Made by a program: the position numbers and the translations under genes. A DNA stretch of 64,000 nt, taken from JAJAZB01 sp964244295 (GTDB lineage Bacteria; Bacteroidota; Bacteroidia; Cytophagales; Spirosomataceae). How positions within the stretch are numbered: position 1 is the first letter of the stretch; the number at the start of each line of letters is the position of its first letter. Under the pieces are notes generated by a model. It worked only from the letters and a program-made list of their open reading frames with translations. It made no database searches and was not told the origin of the DNA. The stretch lies in contig CAXTIG010000036.1 in NCBI GenBank assembly GCA_964244295.1, positions 1-64,000 on the forward strand, written 5' to 3'. Below are positions 57,058 to 64,000 of this stretch, piece after piece.

Positions 57058-59100
57058 CTAACTCACCGTCCCCCCATTCCAAATGTTCTCGCCCGGCTGC
57101 ACGAACTGAAGTTTGCCGTCGCGGTCTTCGGCCATCAGAATCATGCCCTGGCTTTCCTGGCCCATCATTTGGCGCGGGGCGAGGTTGGCGAGTAGCGTCA
57201 CCTGTTTCCCTACGATTTCTTCCGGCGAGAAATGCTCGGCAATGCCGCTCAACACGGTGCGGGTGTCGAGGCCGGTGTTCAGCGTGAGTTTGAGCAACTT
57301 TTTTGACTTGGGCACCGCCTCGGCGGCCACGATGGTGGCCACACGCAGGTCGAGTTTGGCGAAGTCGTCGTAGGTGATGAGGTCTTTCTGCGGGCTGGGC
57401 GTTTTGCTTTCCAATTCGTTCATTTTTTTGGTGTTCAGCAATTTCTGCACCTGCGCTTCCACGACGCTGTCTTCGATTTTTTCAAACAACAGCCCCCGGT
57501 TTTCAATCGCATGGCCTTCGGGCAGCAGGTCGGGCTGACCGGCTTTTGACCACGCTTTTTCGTTGAAATTCAGCATTCCACGCAGCTTCTCCGCCGTGAA
57601 GGGCAGGAACGGCTCGGCCAGAATCGAGAGCGTGGCGGAGAGTTGCAGGCTCAGGTTGAGCACCGTCGCGGCGCGGGCCGGGTCGGTTTTCAACGCTTTC
57701 CACGGCTCGGTTTCGGCGAGGTATTTGTTGCCCAGGCGGGCCACGTCGAGGAAGAGGGCCAGGCTCTCGCGGAAACGAAAGTTGGCCAACGCCTCGTCGA
57801 GTTTCGCGGGAAAGGCGGTCAAATCAGCCAGCAGCCTTTCGTCCACTTCGGTCAGTTCGCCGCGTTTGGGCACGGCGGGGCCGAAATTCTTTTCGGTTAG
57901 CACGATGGCGCGGTTGACGAAATTCCCGAAAATCCCGACCAGTTCGGAGTTGTTGCGGGTCTGGAAATCCTTCCAGGTGAACTCGGAATCCTTCGTTTCG
58001 GGGCCGTTGGCGGTGAGCACGTAGCGCAGCACGTCCTGTTTTCCCGGAAACTCCTCCAAATACTCGTGCAGCCACACGGCCCAGTTGCGCGAGGTGCTGA
58101 TTTTGTCGCCCTCCAGGTTCATGAATTCGTTGGCGGGCACGTTGTCCGCGCCCCCGATGAACCGCCCGTCGGCCATCAGCATGGCGGGAAAAATGAGGCA
58201 GTGGAACACGATGTTGTCCTTGCCGATGAAATGCACGAGGCGCGTGTCCTCGGCTTTCCACCATTTCTCCCAGTCGTCGCCCTTGAGTTCTTCGGTGAAG
58301 GTGATATACCCAATCGGCGCGTCGAACCACACGTACAGCACCTTGCCCTCGGCGTCGGGCAGGGGCACGGGGATGCCCCAGTCCAAATCGCGGGTCATGG
58401 CGCGGGGCTTGAGGCCCTCGGTCAGCCAGGAACGCACCTGCCCGGCCACGTTGGGTTTCCATTCCGGATGGCTTTCCACGTATTTTTCCAACTGGGGCTG
58501 GAGCGCGTCGAGGGGCAAATACCAGTTTTTGGTGGGTTTCATTACCGGCGGCTCCCCGCTCAGGGCCGATCGCGGGTTGATGAGTTCGGTCGGGCTGAGG
58601 GTGGAGCCGCAGCGTTCGCACTGATCGCCGTAGGCGGCCTCGTTGCCGCAGACCGGGCAGGTACCGATGATGTAGCGGTCGGCGAGAAACTGCCCGGCTT
58701 TTTGGTCGAAATACTGCTCGGTGGTTTCTTCGATGAAGCCGCCTTTCTCGTAAATCTGCCTGAAAATGTCCTGCGACATCCGGTGGTGTTTGGGCTTCGA
58801 GGTGCGCGAGTAAATGTCGAAATGGATGCCGAAGTCGGCAAAGGAATCGCGTATTTGGACGTAGTATTTGTCCACGACTTCCTGCGGTGTGATGCCTTCT
58901 TTCTGGGCGCGGATGGTGATGGGCACGCCGTGTTCGTCGGTGCCGGAGATGAAGGCCACGTCTTCGCCCTTTGCCCGCAGGTAGCGCACGTAGGTATCCG
59001 CCGGGATGTAGCAGCCCGCCAGGTGCCCGATGTGGATGGGGCCGTTGGCGTAAATCAGCGCGGCGGTGACGGTGGTGCGGTTGAAAGTCTTCTCGGCCAT
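57058..59100 (-). CDS. metG: Methionyl-tRNA synthetase
   Basis: 680 residues. HIGH motif GPIHIGHLAG (about 16-25), zinc cysteines in CPVCGNEAAYGDQCERCG, and a KMSKS-type loop GDKISTSRNWAVW. The C-terminal tRNA-binding EMAP-II-like domain (about 570-680, FAKLDLRVATIVAAEAVPKSKKLL) is present. It charges tRNA-Met. Start ATG 59100 at the family N-terminus; divergent from the serine hydrolase gene. Confidence 0.98.
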   Translation of the reverse strand: MAEKTFNRTTVTAALIYANGPIHIGHLAGCYIPADTYVRYLRAKGEDVAFISGTDEHGVPITIRAQKEGITPQEVVDKYYVQIRDSFADFGIHFDIYSRTSKPKHHRMSQDIFRQIYEKGGFIEETTEQYFDQKAGQFLADRYIIGTCPVCGNEAAYGDQCERCGSTLSPTELINPRSALSGEPPVMKPTKNWYLPLDALQPQLEKYVESHPEWKPNVAGQVRSWLTEGLKPRAMTRDLDWGIPVPLPDAEGKVLYVWFDAPIGYITFTEELKGDDWEKWWKAEDTRLVHFIGKDNIVFHCLIFPAMLMADGRFIGGADNVPANEFMNLEGDKISTSRNWAVWLHEYLEEFPGKQDVLRYVLTANGPETKDSEFTWKDFQTRNNSELVGIFGNFVNRAIVLTEKNFGPAVPKRGELTEVDERLLADLTAFPAKLDEALANFRFRESLALFLDVARLGNKYLAETEPWKALKTDPARAATVLNLSLQLSATLSILAEPFLPFTAEKLRGMLNFNEKAWSKAGQPDLLPEGHAIENRGLLFEKIEDSVVEAQVQKLLNTKKMNELESKTPSPQKDLITYDDFAKLDLRVATIVAAEAVPKSKKLLKLTLNTGLDTRTVLSGIAEHFSPEEIVGKQVTLLANLAPRQMMGQESQGMILMAEDRDGKLQFVQPGENIWNGGTVS

Positions 59101-59144
59101 GAATTTTTAACTACTTTGGGCCGCGAAATTACGCCTAAACCACC

Positions 59145-60398
59145 ATGAAAAACCTTTTCCTCGCCTTCCTGCTCGTTTCCGCCCCGCTTTTTGCCCAAAA
59201 TCCCCAGCAACTCAGCCCCGCCAAATCCCCCGAAACCCTCGGTTTCTCACCCGAACGCCTCGCCCGCATCGATGCCGTCATGCAGCAGCACATCGACCAG
59301 CGCCACTTGCCCGGCGCGATGATGATTCTGGTGCGGCGGGGGCAAATCGTGTATCAAAAAGCCTTCGGGTACAAAGACGTGGAGGCAAAAACCCCGCTGC
59401 GGGTGGATGATATTTTCCGCATCATGTCGATGAGCAAGGCCATCACCTCGGTGGCCGTGATGATGCTCCACGAAGAAGGCAAACTGCGGCTCGACGACCC
59501 GGTGTCGAAGTACATTCCGGCCTTTAAAACCCCAAAAGTGCTGGTGAAATTCAACGAAAAAGACAGCACGGCCACCAGCATTCCGGCCAAGCGGGAGGTC
59601 ACGATTCGCCACCTACTCAGCCACACGGCGGGCATTCCCTACAGCCACCCGCTGTACAAAAAAGCAGGCATTCCCGATTTTTTCAGCGTTGAAAATAAAA
59701 CGATTGCCCAAACCATGTCGGCCCTCGGCGGCCTGCCCCTGCTCCACGAGCCGGGCGAGAAATACACCTACGGACTGAACACCGACGTGCTCGGCTACGT
59801 GGTGGAAGTCGCGTCGGGAATGCGCTTCGGAGAATTCTTGCAAAAACGCATCTTCGAACCGCTGGGCATGAACGACACGGGTTTTTACCAACCCGAGGGC
59901 AAGAAACCCCGCCTGATGCACCTTTACACCCAGAAATCGCCGGAGGCACCGATGACGAAACACCCGGATTTTGCCGAAGAAAATTACCCCATCGCTGGGG
60001 CCAAAACCTACGAATCGGGCGGGGCGGGACTGAGTTCGACGGTGCAGGATTACGCCAAATTTCTGCAACTGCTGCTCAACGGCGGCAAATTCAACAACCG
60101 CCAACTGCTGGGCCGCAAAACCATCGAGCTGATGACGACCAACCAAATCGGCGACCTGGCCTTCGGTGATGCGGGCAACCGCTTCGGGCTGGGTTTTGAA
60201 ATCACCACCGCCGCCGGCCACGCCCGCGAACCGGGCAGCGTGGGTGCCCTCCGCTGGGGCGGTCGCAACTACTCCGATTACTGGTGGGATCCGAAGGAAG
60301 AACTGCTCGGCGTCTGGACCACCCAAATGCTCCCCAGCGCCTACGGCGGCATCGACCGGCAATTCAAGCAACTGGCTTACCAGGCGCTGGTGGACTGA
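59145..60398 (+). CDS. Secreted serine hydrolase, beta-lactamase class C fold
   Basis: 417 residues with a signal peptide (LFLAFLLVSAPLFAQ). The catalytic SxxK motif is S95-M-S-K98 (FRIMSMSKAIT), the tyrosine motif TYGLNTDVLGYVVE follows, and a late region replaces KTG. The pattern is that of EstB-like esterases and penicillin-binding-protein-like hydrolases; beta-lactam hydrolysis is not implied. It probably acts in the periplasm. Confidence 0.92.
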   Translation: MKNLFLAFLLVSAPLFAQNPQQLSPAKSPETLGFSPERLARIDAVMQQHIDQRHLPGAMMILVRRGQIVYQKAFGYKDVEAKTPLRVDDIFRIMSMSKAITSVAVMMLHEEGKLRLDDPVSKYIPAFKTPKVLVKFNEKDSTATSIPAKREVTIRHLLSHTAGIPYSHPLYKKAGIPDFFSVENKTIAQTMSALGGLPLLHEPGEKYTYGLNTDVLGYVVEVASGMRFGEFLQKRIFEPLGMNDTGFYQPEGKKPRLMHLYTQKSPEAPMTKHPDFAEENYPIAGAKTYESGGAGLSSTVQDYAKFLQLLLNGGKFNNRQLLGRKTIELMTTNQIGDLAFGDAGNRFGLGFEITTAAGHAREPGSVGALRWGGRNYSDYWWDPKEELLGVWTTQMLPSAYGGIDRQFKQLAYQALVD

Positions 60399-60415
60399 GG
60401 AGTGGGCAGTTGGCA

Positions 60416-60454
60416 GTAGCAGTTGGCAGTAAAATTCAAACTGCCAACTGCTAC
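60416..60454. repeat. Inverted repeat after the serine hydrolase
   Basis: 15-nt perfect arms GTAGCAGTTGGCAGT (60416-60430) and its complement 60440-60454; the left arm continues a GGGCAGTTGGCAGT tandem copy starting near 60404. Confidence 0.8.
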
Positions 60455-60469
60455 TCCTCCTTCCCCTAC

Positions 60470-60477
60470 TACCTTTG
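60470..60477 (+). promoter_or_regulatory. -7 element TACCTTTG before the epimerase gene
   Basis: Perfect TAnnTTTG 22 bp before ATG 60499; no clear -33 element. Confidence 0.5.
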
Positions 60478-60498
60478 CGCGGGTTATTTTATTTGAAA

Positions 60499-61488
60499 AT
60501 GCTTCTACTCACCGGGGCCACCGGCCTCGTCGGCAGTTTCACCCTCCGGCGGCTTTTGCGGGAAAACTACAAGATTCGTGCCCTCGTGCGCCCCGGTGCC
60601 GACCGCAGCCTGCTCGCCGGCCTTGAAACTCAGGTGGATTGGTGCGAAGGCGACGTACTCGACGTACTCTCGCTCGAAGGGGCGTTGGAGGGTGTCACGC
60701 AGGTCGTCCACGCCGCCGCCGTGGTTTCGTTCGTACCCAAAGACCGGCGGGCGATGTACCAAATCAACGTGGAAGGCACCGCCAATGTAGTGAATGCCTG
60801 CCTCCAGGCAGGGGTGAAAAAACTACTCTTCGTTAGTTCGGTGGCGGCCTTAGGGCGCTCGGCAAAAGTCGGGCAACGTAGCCCCCTGGTTATCGACGAA
60901 ACCAGCAAGTGGGAAGATTCCCCGCTCAACTCCCACTATGCCAAAACCAAGTACGGGGCCGAACTGGAAGTCTGGCGGGCGGCCTCGGAGGGCCTGCCGG
61001 TGGTGGTGGTCAATCCCTCAGTGATTCTCGGCGAGGGCGACTGGCAGCGCAGCAGCACCCAGCTTTTCAAATACGCCTACGACGAACACGCCTTCTACCC
61101 CGCCGGCAGCCTCAACTACGTGGACGTGCTCGACGTAGCCGAAGCAATTTTCCGGCTGCTGACTTCCGAAATCGAAAACGAGCGATTTATCCTCAACGCA
61201 GGAAGCCTGCCCTACCAGGATTTTCTGGAAAAAACGGCCCGGGCTTTTGGTAAAAAACCGCCCACACTGCGGGTGCCCGGCGCGGCGGCGGCGGTGCTCT
61301 GGCGGCTCGAAGCCCTGCGCTCCTGGCTGACGGGCAAAGCGCCGCTGCTGACCCGCGAAACGGCGCAGTCGGCCAGTCATTCCTATTTTTACCCGAACGA
61401 AAAAATCCGGCGGGCGATTGGGTTGGAGTTCAGGCCGCTCGCCGAAACACTAGCGCGGGTAACGGCCTCGCTACACGCGTCGGGCTGA
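60499..61488 (+). CDS. NAD-dependent epimerase/dehydratase family protein
   Basis: 329 residues from ATG 60499. Extended SDR: Rossmann GATGLVGSF (6-14), VEGTANVVNACL, the catalytic VSSVAALG Ser and YAKTK (Y147, K151), and PSVILGEGDW. Typical of sugar epimerases or dihydroflavonol-reductase-like enzymes; substrate unknown. Confidence 0.93.
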   Translation: MLLLTGATGLVGSFTLRRLLRENYKIRALVRPGADRSLLAGLETQVDWCEGDVLDVLSLEGALEGVTQVVHAAAVVSFVPKDRRAMYQINVEGTANVVNACLQAGVKKLLFVSSVAALGRSAKVGQRSPLVIDETSKWEDSPLNSHYAKTKYGAELEVWRAASEGLPVVVVNPSVILGEGDWQRSSTQLFKYAYDEHAFYPAGSLNYVDVLDVAEAIFRLLTSEIENERFILNAGSLPYQDFLEKTARAFGKKPPTLRVPGAAAAVLWRLEALRSWLTGKAPLLTRETAQSASHSYFYPNEKIRRAIGLEFRPLAETLARVTASLHASG

Positions 61489-61563
61489 GCCAAAAACTTC
61501 CATTGCAGGGGTTGCTGAACTAACATTTGTTTGTACCTTTCCTTTGTTGAACCCAGCTCTCCC

Positions 61564-61632
61564 ATGAATTTTCTCTCCAATCGACCCGTCGTCCCAATTC
61601 GTCATCCGTTTCGAGACCGTCGGGGTTTTTAG
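61564..61632 (+). CDS. Possible 22-codon leader ORF
   Basis: MNFLSNRPVVPIRHPFRDRR plus two residues, in the 195-bp gap before the TPR gene. It could be a chance ORF; no function is claimed. Confidence 0.2.
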   Translation: MNFLSNRPVVPIRHPFRDRRGF

Positions 61633-61683
61633 GGAAGAACATCGCGTGGGAAGCTTTTTCATTACCATTCCCGTTGAACGCCC

Positions 61684-63090
61684 ATGATGGAGCAAGAATT
61701 TGACGACCGCCCCGGTGCCATCCAGGAGTCGGTACGGCGCTTCGAGCAGATGTTGCAGCGGAGCGAAGACTCGTTTTTCGACCTTGAGACTTACGAACAA
61801 ATTGTCGAGCATTACCTCGACGAGGGCAAGATTGACGAGGCCCAGCAAGCCTGCGAGCGGGGCCTCGAGCAGTTTCCGTACTCGCTCGAACTGATGCTCC
61901 ACAAGGCCCACTGCCTGGCTAACCTGCAACACTACGACGAGGCCCTCGACCTGCTCGACCGCGCCCAGCTTTTCAACCCCGCCGACGCCGACATCCGCTA
62001 CCTGCGCGGCACCGTGTACTCGCTCATGGGCGACTACGAACAGGCCATCGGCATCATGGAGGAAGTGCTCGGCACGACCGAAGAAAAAGACGATGTGTAC
62101 TACCACATCGGCCTGGCCTACCAAAGTTGGGGCAAGTACCCGGAGGCCATCGACAGCTACAAAAAGTCAATCCAACACAACATCGGCAACGAAAACGCCC
62201 TCTACGAACTGGCCTTCTGCCTCGACGTGACCGGCGAACTGGAGGCCAGCCTGGGCTACTACCAGCAGTTTATCGACAACGACCCCTTCTCGCACAACGC
62301 CTGGTACAACATCGGCATCGCCTACAGCAAACTCGAACGTTTCGAGGAAGCCGCCGAAGCCTACGAATACGCCACCTTCATCAAGGGCGATTTTGCCTCG
62401 GCCCACTTCAACCTGGGCAACACGCACATGAACCTGGGCCACTTCGAGCGTGCCCGCGAGTGTTACGAGGCTGTGCTCAAGCACGAAGACCCCACGCCCG
62501 AAACGCTCTGCTGCATGGGCGCCGCCTACGAGCGCCTCGAACACTACGACAAAGCCATCCGCTACTACAAACAAGCCGTGAAACTCGACCCGCTCTGGGA
62601 CGAAGGCTGGTACGGCGTGGGCGTGTGCCTGAGCGAGCAGGACAAGTGGTTTGAGGCGCTGCACTTTCTGCGCAACGCCTTGAAACTGAACGAGAAAAAC
62701 GCGGATTACTGGCTGGCCGTGGCCGAAACCGAGCGCAAAATCGGCAACCAGATGTCGGCGGTGGAAGCGTACACGACCTCCGCCGAACTCGATTCGAGCA
62801 ACCCGGAACTGTGGCTGAAGTGGTCGCTGCTGTACTACGAGCAGGGCGACATGGACAAAGCCTACGACATCGTCCAGAGCGGCATCGACGAACTGCCCGA
62901 AGAGGCGATTTTGTACTACCAGGCGGTGATTTACCTCATCAACGAAGGCCAGTACCGCGAGGCGTTTCTTTACCTCGAAACCGGCCTCGTGCTCGACTAC
63001 GACAAGCACACGCTCCTCTTCGACTACTTCACCAACCTCGAAACGCAGAAGGCGCTGTACCGAATCATTGAACAGTACCGGAAGAAGTAG
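61684..63090 (+). CDS. Tetratricopeptide repeat protein
   Basis: 468 residues made almost entirely of TPR units, for example YDEALDLLDRAQLFNPADADIRYL, DVYYHIGLAYQSWGKYPEAID, AWYNIGIAYSKLERFEEAAEAY and SAHFNLGNTHMNLGHFERARE, about 11-12 copies. No signal peptide or enzymatic domain. It likely mediates protein-protein contacts in the cytosol. A 32-bp palindrome begins just at its stop. Confidence 0.94.
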   Translation: MMEQEFDDRPGAIQESVRRFEQMLQRSEDSFFDLETYEQIVEHYLDEGKIDEAQQACERGLEQFPYSLELMLHKAHCLANLQHYDEALDLLDRAQLFNPADADIRYLRGTVYSLMGDYEQAIGIMEEVLGTTEEKDDVYYHIGLAYQSWGKYPEAIDSYKKSIQHNIGNENALYELAFCLDVTGELEASLGYYQQFIDNDPFSHNAWYNIGIAYSKLERFEEAAEAYEYATFIKGDFASAHFNLGNTHMNLGHFERARECYEAVLKHEDPTPETLCCMGAAYERLEHYDKAIRYYKQAVKLDPLWDEGWYGVGVCLSEQDKWFEALHFLRNALKLNEKNADYWLAVAETERKIGNQMSAVEAYTTSAELDSSNPELWLKWSLLYYEQGDMDKAYDIVQSGIDELPEEAILYYQAVIYLINEGQYREAFLYLETGLVLDYDKHTLLFDYFTNLETQKALYRIIEQYRKK

Positions 63091-63161
63091 TGAAAAGTGA
63101 AGAGGTAAAAGTGAAAAGTTGATGGTCTGAACTTTTCACTTTTACCTCTTCACTTTTCACT
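63089..63161. terminator. Perfect 32-bp palindrome between convergent genes
   Basis: Arms 63089-63120 and 63130-63161 (AGTGAAAAGTGAAGAGGTAA core) with a 9-nt loop. The stop codon of the heptosyltransferase-like gene (63150-63152) is in the right arm, so the last residues (SEK) are encoded by the repeat. Confidence 0.88.
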
Positions 63162-64000
63162 GAATCTTTCTTCCAAAACGCGCAGCAGTTGCGCCGTCTT
63201 AATTTCCTTCGCGCAGCGAAAATGCCCTTCGGGGCATTTTTTGTGGCCGTGCAGGCCGCAGGGGCGGCAGTAGAGCGGCTCTTCGATTTCCACGATTCTC
63301 GAATAATCGGATAGCGGACCGTAGCCGAAGCCGGGCACCGTCGAGCAAAATACGGCGCAGGTGGGCGCATTTACCGCCGAGGCCAGGTGCAGCGGGGCCG
63401 AGTCGTTGACAAAATTGAGCACCGCCCCGGCCATCAGCGTCGCCGATTGGAGCGGGCTGAGTTGCCCGGCCAGGTTGACGACCGAGTGCCGGAGTTCGTT
63501 GCCCATCGGGGAACGCATCGAAGCACCAACCATGAGTTTCATGCAAAATTCGGCGTCTTCTTGCGCACCGAGCAGGTACACGGTCAGGTCACGGGGCAGG
63601 GCTTGGAGCAGGTCGAGCCACTGATTTTCGGGAAATTGTTTGGTAAACCACACCGAGGTGGGCGCGAGGCAGACGTAGCGTTCGACGGGTTGGAAGGGCA
63701 GGCTGGTCAGGAACAGCCGGGGGGGAAAGCGGGTGTCGTCGGTGAAGTCCTCCACGAGCGCGGCGTTGCGGTCTACCTCGTGGGTATTGGGGTCAAACTG
63801 GTGCGGGTAGCGCCGGGTGAAAAACCGGGAAAACGGGTTTTTGTCGAACCCAATCGTTTCGGTTGCCCCCGAAAAAGCCGTCAGCAACCCCGTGGAGCCG
63901 AAGCGCTGGAGGTTGATGACCCGGTCGTAGCGGCGGGCGCGGATGATTTTCAGCAAACGCCAGAGATTGCGGTATTTGCCTTCTTTTTTGTCCCAAACCA
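63150..64000 (-). CDS. Glycosyltransferase family 9 protein (heptosyltransferase-like), 5' truncated by window edge
   Basis: At least 283 residues read, open to position 64000 (VWDKKEGKYRNLWRLLKIIRARRYDRVINLQRF). GT9 pattern: DRVINLQRFGSTGLLTAFSGATETIGFDK, ICLAPTSVWFTKQFPE-type (here VCLAPTSVWFTKQFPENQW), VYLLGAQEDAEFC, NLAGQLSPLQSATLMAGAVLNFVNDSAPLHLASAV. The Cys-rich CRPCGLHGHKKCPEGHFRCAK follows. It adds heptose-like sugars to LPS core at the inner membrane face. The start lies outside the window. Confidence 0.9.
   Translation of the reverse strand, partial: VWDKKEGKYRNLWRLLKIIRARRYDRVINLQRFGSTGLLTAFSGATETIGFDKNPFSRFFTRRYPHQFDPNTHEVDRNAALVEDFTDDTRFPPRLFLTSLPFQPVERYVCLAPTSVWFTKQFPENQWLDLLQALPRDLTVYLLGAQEDAEFCMKLMVGASMRSPMGNELRHSVVNLAGQLSPLQSATLMAGAVLNFVNDSAPLHLASAVNAPTCAVFCSTVPGFGYGPLSDYSRIVEIEEPLYCRPCGLHGHKKCPEGHFRCAKEIKTAQLLRVLEERFSEK

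Overview
The window looks like the chromosome of a GC-rich member of the Bacteroidota, most likely Cytophagales (Spirosoma-like). The evidence is Bacteroidota-type promoter elements (TAnnTTTG) near several starts, bacilliredoxins (BrxA and YtxJ types), a suf operon of Bacteroidota layout, a glycoside hydrolase family 97 enzyme, lycopene cyclase, DUF2807 and DUF6934 proteins, and the general lack of Shine-Dalgarno sequences. The assignment is inferred from gene content only. No rRNA, tRNA or CRISPR array was seen, and there are no phage structural genes.

Layout. 0-1.6 kb: a VapBC-like pair, an AT-rich orphan gene and a decayed gene remnant. 1.6-9.7 kb: pgk, two membrane proteins, a VRR-NUC nuclease, an RRM protein, a DUF922 lipoprotein-like or exported protein and a ribosome hibernation factor. 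10-20.3 kb: a DUF2339 membrane protein, metK, an operon of GH97, sugar isomerase and lycopene cyclase, a HicBA pair whose toxin gene is frameshifted, lipA and a beta-barrel-like protein. 20.3-29.3 kb: OsmC, YtxJ, waaA, then sufC-sufD-sufS-sufE-sufT and a bacilliredoxin. In this cluster a DUF433/DUF5615 pair sits between sufD and sufS, and a nuclease plus a ParDE pair sit between sufS and sufE; sufB is absent. 29.3-36.4 kb: divergent gluconate kinase and permease, a glycosyltransferase and several small disordered or stress-like proteins. 36.4-42.7 kb: an island around ruvB with an HTH regulator, a RecE/DUF3799-like exonuclease, a possible DNA-binding partner, two paralogous small proteins, a HEPN-like protein and repeated AACTAT/ATAGTT sites. 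42.8-50.7 kb: uvsE, a VapBC pair, an ABC exporter, a DUF2807 lipoprotein, a DUF4126 gene cut off next to a degenerate IS630-type transposase, a sulfatase and another PIN-toxin pair. 50.7-64 kb: a PEP-hydrolase-like/Tm-1-like pair, small exported proteins, mog, DUF6934, metG, a serine hydrolase, an epimerase, a TPR protein and a heptosyltransferase-like gene that runs off the right edge.

The most striking feature is a dense population of inverted repeats at gene ends. They are often perfect (arms of up to 51 bp) and built from low-complexity words that look related from copy to copy. Three coding genes (waaA, crtY, gntK) carry the same type of sequence in frame inside the protein, and one 20-nt stretch inside crtY is identical to an intergenic copy 23.6 kb away. 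This resembles the behaviour of Rickettsia palindromic elements and may be an undescribed repeat system of this lineage. A second candidate for novelty is the ruvB-flanking island with its exonuclease and shared putative operators. Six toxin-antitoxin-like pairs in 64 kb, several placed inside housekeeping operons, are also notable.
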